Notes under the pieces: generated by a model | Database searches by the model: none | Told to the model about the DNA's origin: nothing | The model's input: only the letters and a program-made list of their open reading frames with translations | Translations under genes and position numbers: made by a program | From: Streptomyces sp. DG1A-41 | GTDB taxonomy: Bacteria; Actinomycetota; Actinomycetes; Streptomycetales; Streptomycetaceae | DNA length: 64,000 nucleotides | Reading direction: 5' to 3' | Assembly: GCF_037055355.1 (NCBI RefSeq) | Contig: NZ_CP146350.1 | Location: forward strand, 3,123,001-3,187,000 | Shown here: positions 45,556 through 52,792 of the stretch, piece after piece | Layout of the letters: the number at the start of each line of letters is the position of its first letter | How positions within the stretch are numbered: position 1 is the first letter of the stretch

Positions 45556-47163
45556 TCACCTCTCCTTCTGAAGTACGGACAGGGCGGCGATGAGTTCGGC
45601 CTGGGGCTCCGGGTGGACGTCGAGGGCGTCGAGCGGGGCGAGCCGGCGCTCGCGTTCGGTGTGCAGGATTCGGTGGACGTGCTCGGTGAGCAGCCGTCCG
45701 GCCCGGTCGCGCAGCCGCAGCGCGCCGTGGGCGCCGATCCGCTCGGCGAGCCCTTCCCCGGCCATCCGTCCCCGGCGGCCGCCCAGCAGGGAGGCGGCGA
45801 CCAGGGCGGCGACCAGCTCGGGGTCGGGCGCGAGGTTCCGGTCTAGCTCGCGCACCTCGTCCTCGGCGTACTCCTCGAGCTCCCGCCGCCACCGCCGTAG
45901 GGCGAGACCGATCCGGTGCTCGGCGCTCTCCGCGGCGGGTTCGCGGTCGGCGAGCCCGGGTGCGGCCGCCGCGGGTTCGCGCCGCCAGGCGTCGTCGATG
46001 CGCTCGTCGGCGGCGGTGACGGCGCACAGCAGCAGCGTGCTCAGGCTCTCCACGAGCGCGTCGAGGAGTTCGCCGGCGGTGCAGTCCAGGGGGAAGGCGC
46101 GCCACCGCTTGAGGGCGTCCCCGGCGAGCACCGCCCCGGCCTGCAAACGGCCCCGCACGCGCGCGTGCTCGCTGTCGTACGCCCCGTCGACCGCGGCGGT
46201 GAGCCGCAGTGCGGCGGCGTACTGTGCGGCGGCGGCACCGGCCAGCTCGGGCATCCGCGACTTGAGGGAGTCGAGGACGCCGTGCGCGGTGCGCGCCATG
46301 ACCTGCTGCCGGGCCGCCGGATTCTGGACCTGGTGGACCAGCCAGGTGCGCAGCTGGGCCACGGCACTGGCCGGCAGGAGCCCGCCGCCCCAGGCCGACT
46401 CGGGCAGTTCGGGCACGGTGAACCTCGGCACCTCGCCGAGTCCGGCCTTGGTGAGCAGGGCCCCGTACTGCCGCGACACCTCGGCGACCACCTGGTGGGG
46501 CACCCGGTCCAGGACGGTGACGAGGGTGACGTCGTACTCCTTGGCGGTGCGCAGCATGTGCCAGGGCACGGCGTCGGCGTAGCGGGCGGCCGTGGTGACC
46601 ATGATCCAGATGTCGGCCGCGCAGATGAGCTCGGCGGCCAGGACGCGGTTGTCGGAGACCAGCGAGTCGATGTCGGGGGCGTCGAGGAGGGCGAGGCCGG
46701 GCGGCAGCGTCTCGGTGGTCTCGACGCGCAGCACGCGCGCGGGGTTCTCGCCCGGGAGCAGCAGATCGTCCGTGGGGTCCTGCTGGGGCACCCACACACG
46801 GGTGAGATCGGGCAGCACCCGCATTCCGCTGAACCAGTGATGGTCCTCCGGATGGCAGACCAGCACGGGAGTCCGTGTCGTCGGCCGCAGCACCCCGGCC
46901 TCGCTGACCCGCCGTCCCACGAGGGAGTTCACCAGCGTGGACTTCCCGGCTCCGGTGGAACCCCCCACGACGGCCAGAAGTGGCGCTTCGGGGTCTCTCA
47001 ACCGGGGCACCAAGTAGTCGTCGAGCTGGGCGAGCAGTTCGTCGCGACTGGCACGCGCGCGTGGGGCCCCCGCCAGGGGCAGCGGGAAGCGTGCGGCGGC
47101 GACACGGTCGCGCAGGGCGGAGAGTGCGTTGAGCAGCTGAGGCCGTACGTCCAAGGTCACCAC
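45556..47163 (-). CDS. dynA: Dynamin-like GTPase DynA
   Basis: A 535-residue GTPase from GTG 47163 ([20 protein letters not shown]). G1 [12 protein letters not shown] is at about residues 65-76, followed by the switch region [19 protein letters not shown]3 [14 protein letters not shown] and G4-like [10 protein letters not shown]. The remainder is a long helical stalk with no membrane helix, which distinguishes it from DynB. It is first in the two-gene dyn operon, with 3 bp before the dynB start. Known function: it works with DynB and SsgB to stabilise Z-rings during sporulation-specific cell division. Confidence 0.93.
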   Translation of the reverse strand: MVTLDVRPQLLNALSALRDRVAAARFPLPLAGAPRARASRDELLAQLDDYLVPRLRDPEAPLLAVVGGSTGAGKSTLVNSLVGRRVSEAGVLRPTTRTPVLVCHPEDHHWFSGMRVLPDLTRVWVPQQDPTDDLLLPGENPARVLRVETTETLPPGLALLDAPDIDSLVSDNRVLAAELICAADIWIMVTTAARYADAVPWHMLRTAKEYDVTLVTVLDRVPHQVVAEVSRQYGALLTKAGLGEVPRFTVPELPESAWGGGLLPASAVAQLRTWLVHQVQNPAARQQVMARTAHGVLDSLKSRMPELAGAAAAQYAAALRLTAAVDGAYDSEHARVRGRLQAGAVLAGDALKRWRAFPLDCTAGELLDALVESLSTLLLCAVTAADERIDDAWRREPAAAAPGLADREPAAESAEHRIGLALRRWRRELEEYAEDEVRELDRNLAPDPELVAALVAASLLGGRRGRMAGEGLAERIGAHGALRLRDRAGRLLTEHVHRILHTERERRLAPLDALDVHPEPQAELIAALSVLQKER

Positions 47164-47482
47164 ATGCGAAGAATGCCCAATTTTAGGGGAATTCTGAAGC
47201 ATATGAGCATGTCTGCGCGCCGACAGAACACAAGGGACGGAAGGGACTACTGGGACACGGGCAAACTCCAGGCATAACGAGTGCACAACACCCGGTGCCT
47301 CTGACGCCAAAAGCGGTGCACGATTCGTACCTGCCTGCGATTATCAGGACCGCTTCACCGAACCTCCACATCGAGGCACGGAGGCGAAGCAACAGGGACA
47401 AGGACGCGGGAGCCCTATCCTTGTCCCCGGCAACGTCACGATCGGCCCACACCAGGGCACCACGACAGAGGCCACCACACCG
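47164..47482. other. Divergent promoter region of dynA and tRNA-Arg
   Basis: 319 bp without a gene. It is relatively AT-rich near the dynA start (CCTAAAATT at about 47183) and contains the tRNA promoter to the right. Several short frames exist but none has codon bias or a ribosome site. Confidence 0.6.
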
Positions 47483-47555
47483 GCCCCCGTAGCTCAGTGG
47501 ATAGAGCAGGCGCCTTCTAAGCGCTTGGCCGCAGGTTCGAGTCCTGCCGGGGGCG
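47483..47555 (+). tRNA. tRNA-Arg (anticodon TCT)
   Basis: A cloverleaf by eye: acceptor GCCCCCG pairs with CGGGGGC (47548-47554), and the D arm is GCTC...GAGC. The anticodon stem GGCGC pairs with GCGCT around the loop CTTCTAA with anticodon TCT, and the T arm is GCAGG-TTCGAGT-CCTGC. The discriminator is G at 47555. CCA is not encoded. It reads AGA codons, rare in this genome, and is adjacent to accessory sequence, a common insertion spot. Confidence 0.95.
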
Positions 47556-47564
47556 CAAGTCTCC

Positions 47565-47589
47565 GCCCTCCCGTTTGGGAGGGCTTTTT
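47565..47589 (+). terminator. Terminator of tRNA-Arg
   Basis: Stem GCCCTCCC (47565-47572) with GGGAGGGC (47577-47584), loop GTTT, then TTTTTG. A textbook intrinsic terminator, 10 bp after the tRNA. Confidence 0.93.
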
Positions 47590-47622
47590 GCTGGTCAGGG
47601 CGGATGCCAGCCGACACGACGA

Positions 47623-47683
47623 AGCCCCGGAGGCCCTCTCAGTGATCAAGGGCGGGCTCCGGGGCTGTCCGGCTGTCACCGGG
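47623..47683. repeat. Direct repeat, left copy (hairpin-forming)
   Basis: About 61 bp, nearly identical to 48298-48359; the two flank the 117-residue orphan gene about 675 bp apart. Each copy carries AGCCCCGGAG and CTCCGGGGCT as inverted arms (47623-47632, 47657-47666), followed by GTCCGGCTGTCACCGGG. They may be transcription terminators or the borders of a mobile or recombined segment. Confidence 0.75.
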
Positions 47684-47830
47684 TTTTTGCGGGTGGCCGT
47701 GTCGAATACGTGTCGAAGTTCTCGGCCAACGGATCAGCCGGCGCCGGACACCTCCAGGCCGTCACTTGCCCGGTCAGAGACCATCCACCCTCCTGTATGG
47801 GGTGGACGGTGGGCTGGCAACATCTGCGCC

Positions 47831-48184
47831 ATGGACCAAGCTTTGAAGACCTTGGAGCACGAGTTCCGTTCCGAGCCCGGAAGCTTCCTGCTGGGACTGC
47901 GAGGCGACTTGGTCTGGGATCGAGACGCCTTCTCCCGGTTGGAGAAAGCCATGCGCACTGTCTGTGAACGCTGGCAGGAAGCCGAGGAGCTTCCCCGATG
48001 GCTGGCTGAGGGCTACTACCACGTGGCCACGGACGTTCCCTCATGGACGGCGCACCCCAACTTTCCTCGCCCGGAACCGGCGGACTACTACACCGCATGC
48101 ATCGAACGGCTTACGGATCTGGCGGACTGGTTCTTCCGAGGGTGGCACGCCTACATGGAGCCGCATACCTGGTCGGATCTTTAG
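47831..48184 (+). CDS. 117-residue orphan protein (intact copy)
   Basis: The ATG at 47831 starts MDQALKTLEHEFRSEPGSFL. It is soluble, acidic and rich in Trp and aromatics (GLRGDLVWDRDAFSRLE, ADYYTACIERLTDLADWFFR). No signal, membrane helix or known motif is seen. A decayed copy sits at 21627-21928 near a replication-initiator fragment, and this copy lies just after tRNA-Arg between direct repeats, so an accessory-element origin is likely. Immunity or regulatory protein is only a guess. No clear ribosome site precedes the ATG. Confidence 0.75.
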   Translation: MDQALKTLEHEFRSEPGSFLLGLRGDLVWDRDAFSRLEKAMRTVCERWQEAEELPRWLAEGYYHVATDVPSWTAHPNFPRPEPADYYTACIERLTDLADWFFRGWHAYMEPHTWSDL

Positions 48185-48297
48185 GAAGATAGACCGCCTC
48201 TGCCCGTCGGCTGACGGTAGCGAGCCCGGACGGTGGCGCACACCGACATCCCCTCCGGCCGTCCCACCGACCGGCAACGACCCCAGAAGCACACTTC

Positions 48298-48359
48298 AGC
48301 CCCGGAGCCCCTCTCGATAATCAAGGGCGGACTCCGGGGCTGTCCGGCTGTCACCGGGG
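48298..48359. repeat. Direct repeat, right copy
   Basis: Second copy of the 47623-47683 repeat, with the same AGCCCCGGAG...CTCCGGGGCT arms and the shared tail TGTCCGGCTGTCACCGGG. It lies 114 bp after the orphan gene stop. Just beyond it, GGGGTTCGAACTCGG resembles a tRNA T-loop, but no cloverleaf forms. Confidence 0.75.
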
Positions 48360-48521
48360 TTCGAACTCGGCCGACCTAATGGATAGGGCCGGAAGCCATG
48401 AGTGGATCACTGCATAGAACGGCGTGCGGTCAAAGACGATGCCTCCGGCGGGGGATCGGCCGGCACCGGGATGGAGGGGGCGCCGTCGCCGACTGCGAGT
48501 CCGTTGTGGCGTGCGCGGGAG

Positions 48522-48592
48522 GCTCCCATCCCGTACGCCATCGACCCAGGCAGAGCCGAGCAGACGCGGCCCATGGCGTACGGGATGGGAGC
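48522..48592. repeat. Perfect 20-bp inverted repeat with 31-base loop
   Basis: The arm at 48522-48541 and its exact reverse complement at 48573-48592 (core CATCCCGTACGCCAT) form a 20-bp stem without mismatch. No coding region spans it convincingly, and no T tract follows. It sits in the 553-bp gap between the orphan gene and the leftward operon at 48738-49824. It could be a terminator for that operon, a recombination or transposon end, or a structured RNA. Confidence 0.8.
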
Positions 48593-48737
48593 TGGGGAGA
48601 GTGGTGGGTTGCTGAAGCGGGTAGCGCGGTGCACCGCGACGAAGCCGCCAACGGCATCTAGAACCATCTAGGGGTAACTAGGGCCCGTCTTCAAGGCGAC
48701 CATGGCCGGGCAGAGTCGGTCGCAATGTGCCGCCGAA

Positions 48738-49349
48738 TCACTCGCCCGCACCCCCACCCGGGCAGTCAACCTCCCTGATGGGGTTACGCACGCCGTCGCG
48801 GAACGCGCCGAGCCCGGCATCGAAGTCGACCGCTGAGCCGACGAACAACGTCGACTCGTCGGGTGCCACGTAGATTTTGCCGCCGCCGCGCACGGCGTGG
48901 ACGAGGCAGATACCCAGTCCGTCCGGCAATTCCACGATGTTCACGACCGGATCGGTCGTGAACTCCGCGAGCAGGCTGAGCCCCACCGCGACGAGCCGAT
49001 CGGTACCGCCGGTGACTGCGGCCGCGCCGTCGGCGGCCGCAGCCGACAAGGGCCGGGGCACCTCGGCACTTGCCGGCTCGGTCAATTCGATCAGGTAGCC
49101 CGCACGGGCGGCCGCCTCAAGGAAAGCATCGAGGTCGGATGACTCGCGCAAAAGCGCACCGAGCTCCCCCTCGGTTTCAGCCAGCTGGAAGCTGGCGGTC
49201 GCGAACGAATGCGTCACCGGGGAGTTTCCCGCAGGGAGCGGCGGAACGGAGGTGCTGACCAGGAGCCCCGGCTCACCGCGAATCTCCAGCGCCACCCGCC
49301 CGCCCCGCAGCAGCCGGTAGCTGCGCGTTACCTCGGACGCGCCGCTCAC
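48738..49349 (-). CDS. Unknown protein, third gene of overlapping operon
   Basis: A 203-residue soluble protein from GTG 49349 (GGAGGGCGGG upstream), beginning MSGASEVTRSYRLLRGGRVA. Beta-rich N-terminal strands (VALEIRGEPGLLVSTSVPPL), a helical middle (LAETEGELGALLRESSDLDA, FLEAAARAGYLIELTEP) and a C-terminal part (GGGKIYVAPDESTLFVGSAV) follow. The GTG overlaps the stop of a 31-codon gene (GTGA). No family is recognised. Confidence 0.7.
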   Translation of the reverse strand: MSGASEVTRSYRLLRGGRVALEIRGEPGLLVSTSVPPLPAGNSPVTHSFATASFQLAETEGELGALLRESSDLDAFLEAAARAGYLIELTEPASAEVPRPLSAAAADGAAAVTGGTDRLVAVGLSLLAEFTTDPVVNIVELPDGLGICLVHAVRGGGKIYVAPDESTLFVGSAVDFDAGLGAFRDGVRNPIREVDCPGGGAGE

Positions 49350-49441
49350 GGCCCGCCCTCCGCTCCGCTGACCTGCTCGAGGCATGCGAGCATCATCAGA
49401 TCGTCCTTGCAGTACGCCGTCGCGGAACCCTTCTGGGTCAT
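49346..49441 (-). CDS. 31-residue microprotein in overlapping operon
   Basis: The ATG at 49441 overlaps the upstream stop (ATGA), and its own stop overlaps the next start (GTGA). The product is MTQKGSATAYCKDDLMMLAC followed by LEQVSGAEGGP. It has two Cys, no signal peptide and a short amphipathic middle. The coupling on both sides is the main evidence that it is translated. It could be a peptide subunit or regulator of the flanking proteins. Confidence 0.6.
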   Translation of the reverse strand: MTQKGSATAYCKDDLMMLACLEQVSGAEGGP

Positions 49442-49824
49442 CACGAGGTGCCGCCATGGCCCTGGAGGCTGTCCCGGTCGGGCACGGGGACACCGGCCAA
49501 AGTGAAGGGGTCGAGGAGAGCGCGGTACTGAGCTTCGGTCAGTTTCATGCGCTTGTGCACCGCCCGTGCGGCAATGACGCAAGCAGACTTGCTGTCCGAG
49601 TGAAGGCTTGCGCGGATTTGCTCCAGCTCGACGGCACGGGGGAGCAACGCCGATCTGACGGCGTGGTCGATCCAGGAGTGCTCCGAGGCGGACACTCGCG
49701 CCACCCGGCTGCCCTCGCGGCCGCCCCGGGGCCACCGCTCCATGAAAGCCTCGTACAGCGCCGCGAGTGCGGCAGCCGGTAGGGCCGTGGCGGACGAGAC
49801 GAAGCGGGCGGTCGTGGGATCCAC
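49441..49824 (-). CDS. Unknown protein, first gene of overlapping operon
   Basis: A 127-residue protein from GTG 49824 with AGGAGGT at the right spacing, starting MDPTTARFVSSATALPAAAL. It is helical and basic (YEAFMERWPRGGREGSRVAR, LEQIRASLHSDSKSACVIAA, RAVHKRMKLTEAQYRALLDP). No known motif. It opens a three-gene unit with the 31- and 203-residue products, all joined by 4-bp overlaps. Confidence 0.72.
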   Translation of the reverse strand: MDPTTARFVSSATALPAAALAALYEAFMERWPRGGREGSRVARVSASEHSWIDHAVRSALLPRAVELEQIRASLHSDSKSACVIAARAVHKRMKLTEAQYRALLDPFTLAGVPVPDRDSLQGHGGTS

Positions 49825-50437
49825 GGGTATACCTCCTGAGTCGTGTGAACGCGGCCAGGGTACGGTCTGGGTCGGACAGCGTCCCGGCGGGCGAAGCGAG
49901 CGAGGAGGGGGATCGGGATAGCGGAGCAGTACCACGTGAGCGGACCTTTGAGAGCAGCCCCTTGGCGACGTACGACACCCTCGCGGCATCCCGACCCGAT
50001 ATGAGAAGACCGCCACCTCCTACGCGGCGGCGGCACGCTCGCGTCATTCCTGCTCTGGGGCAAGATCCGTTTGCATCACCGTTCACGGGTTCCCTTGGTA
50101 GTTCCTCTGCACAGCTGTCAAGGGGAGCCCTGGCACCTGACAACCAGCGGCTGACACCAACAGACGCGGACGAGGGCGGTCAGACGCGGCTCCCAGCGGA
50201 AGCGCATCCGAGGCCGAGAGCTCGTTAGCTGGTGTCGTCAGCTCACCGTGATCGACCTGATAAGGATGAGGACAGCCCTCACCCTGTGGCTTGGCCGGGC
50301 CGCTGAAAGCTCCGCCGATCGTGTGGGTATGCCGATCCGGCAGTAGCGAGGTCAGATTCCTCATGGCCGTGTTCTGGGGACCGATGCGTGCAATCATGCT
50401 GATTTCCAGGCGTGTTGCGCGATGTGGATGGGGGCGC
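49825..50437. other. 613-bp region without a supported gene
   Basis: It contains the promoter of the leftward 127-residue gene. Frames open on both strands here lack ribosome sites and typical codon bias and look like chance in GC-rich DNA. Base composition is slightly lower in GC than the neighbours, consistent with accessory DNA. Confidence 0.5.
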
Positions 50438-50560
50438 ATGGCGGCGCTGCAGTGGGTGGTGGCGGTAGTGGCCTCGGCGGCGGCGTTCTTCGCCGTCGCG
50501 GTTCCTTGGGCCGTGCTGTCCACGGGTGGAGATGCCCCGTGGGATGAAGTTTCCCCGTGA
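50438..50560 (+). CDS. 40-residue single-pass membrane microprotein
   Basis: The ATG at 50438 follows GGATGGGGG. The product has one hydrophobic helix (LQWVVAVVASAAAFFAVAVP, WAVLS) and an acidic C-terminal tail (TGGDAPWDEVSP), topology probably N-in or a signal anchor. The frame is open upstream to 50291 but only this part shows bias. It resembles the many short membrane peptides of streptomycetes; function unknown. Confidence 0.5.
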   Translation: MAALQWVVAVVASAAAFFAVAVPWAVLSTGGDAPWDEVSP

Positions 50561-50702
50561 TGTTGGACACTCGATGCTTACGCCGCGAGAAATGAGGAGC
50601 CTGGCGGGGCCGATCCCCAGGGGAGCGTCACCGACTCCGCCTCTTGAGCGGGTCCCCCAGGACCGCGGTGTCTCAACCCCCCCGGCCCTGCCCCCGAGGC
50701 CG

Positions 50703-51893
50703 TTAGCGGTTGATCACCGAACCGTCGTACACGTGGTCCGGGGTGGCGACGGACGTGACCGCCCGCGCGAGCAGCGTGGACGGCTCCTGCCCCTCGGCCA
50801 CGACATCCGTGTTGATCATGATGACCAGGGTGGCCCGCCGCGGTGGCAGATACACCGTCACGGTCTCGTAGCCCGGGATCGAGCCGTTGTGCCCGATCCA
50901 CCCGTTGGTCTCGAAGATGCCGAGTCCGTACGTCGTACCGGGGTAGCCCGTCGGCAGCGTCCTGAGCCGCTGCGCCTGGGTCTCGGGGCTGAGCAGCAGG
51001 CCCGTGGCGAGGATCGGGGCCCAGCGGCGCAGGTCGTGCAGGTTGGAGATCATCGCCCCGGCCGCCCACGCCCAGCTGGGGTTCCAGTCGGTGACGTCCT
51101 CGACCTCGCCGCTCAGCGTCTGGTCGGTGTAGCCGCGCGGATGCGGCTCGGGAAACTCGCCGCCCTTCGGGAACAGGGTGTGGTGCAGTCCGGCCGGGCG
51201 GAGCACGCGCTCGTGGAGGAAGTCGGCGAGCCGCCGTCCGCTGACCTTCTCGATCACCAGCCCCAGCAGGACGAGGTTGGTGTTGGAGTACTGGAACTCC
51301 TGCCCCGGCGCGAAGGTGTTCGCGTGCCGGAAGCCGTACGCGAGGACCTGGCGCGGGGTGAAGGAGCGCTGCGGGTGGCTCAGCAGCTCGTGGATGAAGT
51401 CGGGGTCGGCGGTGTACGGGAACAGCCCGCTACGCATCCCGGCTAGGTGCCGCAGCGTGATCCGGTGCCCATTGGGCACGCCCTTGACGTACCGGGAGAT
51501 CGGGTCGTCCAGCCCGATCCGGCCGTCGTCAACGAGCATGAGCAGCGCGGTGACGGTGAAGGTCTTGGTCTCGCTGCCGATCCGGACGTACGAGTCCACC
51601 GCCATGGGCTCACCCGTCCCGGTGTCGGCCACCCCGAACGAACGGACGTAGCTGCCCCGGCCCGGCATCCACAGCCCGACGACGGCACCGGGGATGCCCG
51701 CCTGCCCCCGGGTGTCCTCGACGGTCCCGTCCAGCAGGGCGGTGAGCTCACGCCCGAGGCCGTGCGGCGGACAGTCGTCGGCGTCGTGCCGGGCGAGACC
51801 CGCGGCGTGGCCGGCAGCGGCGGGCGTGGCCACCAGGGCGATCAGCCCCGCGGCGAACATCCGGCGGGAAGGAGTACGTCGAGTACGTCGCAT
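50703..51893 (-). CDS. Secreted serine hydrolase (beta-lactamase/DD-peptidase family, S12)
   Basis: A 396-residue exported protein from ATG 51893. The N-terminus MRRTRRTPSRRMFAAGLIAL is a signal peptide with a basic n-region, cleaved near AAAGHA. The catalytic SxxK is in IGSETKTFT, the YxN in FQYSNTN, and the third motif HNGS in WIGHNGSIPGYE, together the class C/DD-carboxypeptidase set. It could act as a D-alanyl-D-alanine carboxypeptidase or esterase on cell wall or secreted compounds. It is monocistronic. Confidence 0.93.
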   Translation of the reverse strand: MRRTRRTPSRRMFAAGLIALVATPAAAGHAAGLARHDADDCPPHGLGRELTALLDGTVEDTRGQAGIPGAVVGLWMPGRGSYVRSFGVADTGTGEPMAVDSYVRIGSETKTFTVTALLMLVDDGRIGLDDPISRYVKGVPNGHRITLRHLAGMRSGLFPYTADPDFIHELLSHPQRSFTPRQVLAYGFRHANTFAPGQEFQYSNTNLVLLGLVIEKVSGRRLADFLHERVLRPAGLHHTLFPKGGEFPEPHPRGYTDQTLSGEVEDVTDWNPSWAWAAGAMISNLHDLRRWAPILATGLLLSPETQAQRLRTLPTGYPGTTYGLGIFETNGWIGHNGSIPGYETVTVYLPPRRATLVIMINTDVVAEGQEPSTLLARAVTSVATPDHVYDGSVINR

Positions 51894-52006
51894 GGGAGGC
51901 GCCTCTTTCGGGGTGGCGGACACGAGGATCATCACCACCCGCCCCACCCCCCGGCACCCCCTCACGACCGGCCCGGATCGGAGTCCACTCGTTCGGAGGC
52001 AGCGGT

Positions 52007-52033
52007 GAGCCCCCTCCGCAGCGGAGGGGGCTC
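52007..52033. terminator. Perfect 13-bp palindromic hairpin
   Basis: GAGCCCCCTCCGC at 52007-52019 and its exact reverse complement at 52021-52033. It lies 114 bp upstream of the serine hydrolase start, so it does not terminate that gene. It may be the terminator of a gene that once lay to its right. Confidence 0.6.
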
Positions 52034-52149
52034 GACCGGGTTCTCCACTCAGTGCGCGTGCCCGCTCGGGGTCGGTGAAGTCCCCTTGCCGCATGCTGAC
52101 ATCAACACCCCGGACGGCGGCGACACACAGCAGCCACGTGTGGCACCGA

Positions 52150-52640
52150 TGCACGAGGCAGATCCCACCTCGTGCACGGTTGCTGGCGGATCTCGCCGAT
52201 GCCACCGGGCTGACCAGCTCCTACTCCGCCGCGCTGGGGCTGCTTCGCCCACGCGGCACTGGTCATGACTCGGGCCGGATCGCCACCGACCTCGCGGTGA
52301 TGCTGGCTGATGGCGGCGAGGCGATCGTGGATCTGGTCGTGCTGCGCGACCAGGGCGAGGTGGTTCAGCCCTGTCGCCTCGACACCGACTTCCTGGCGGC
52401 TGCTGGCCGCCGTCGACGAACGCGTACTGGACCGTCTGCGGTCGGCCCGCGCTCAGGCCCGGACAACAGCCTGGCTGCAGGCATGCGAGACCGCTCCGGC
52501 ATAACGGCGGCGAAAGCTGGTGGACGGGAAGTGCCCGCCCTGGTCCTGGACATCGACGCCACACTGATTCACCTGCCACTTGGAGAAGGGCCAGGCCGCA
52601 CCCACCTACAAAGGCGACTTCGGTCGAGGACCGTGACCAG
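52150..52640 (+). pseudogene. N-terminal part of IS1380-family transposase
   Basis: In shifting frames it reads LTSSYSAALGLLRPRGTGHD, IATDLAVMLADGGEAIVDLV, VLRDQGEVVQPCRLDTDF, then RVLDRLRSARAQAR, then VPALVLDIDATL and HLEKGQAAPTYKGDFG. LVLDIDAT carries the first catalytic Asp of IS1380 DDE transposases. The sequence stops at about 52623, before the middle of the protein. A matching C-terminal part lies at 55888-56637 on the same strand. Confidence 0.75.
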
Positions 52641-52792
52641 GCGCGCGCCCGCCTTCCCGGCCGCGGCTAGCTCGTCGTCGGCGCGGGCACTGACGGAGAG
52701 GTCGGCACTGATCACCGGTGGCAGTTGGCCAGAGCTGGTGAAGGGAGTCCACTGATCCTGAGGGGCCCGCGAATACGGGTCCCTCCAGGGCG

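Noticed and set aside
48357..48380. GGTTCGAACTC resembling a tRNA T-loop after the right direct repeat
   Set aside because: No acceptor, D or anticodon arms can be folded around it.
50083..50523. Leftward 146-codon frame
   Set aside because: Poor codon bias, no ribosome site, no recognisable motif; overlaps the more plausible 40-residue membrane peptide.
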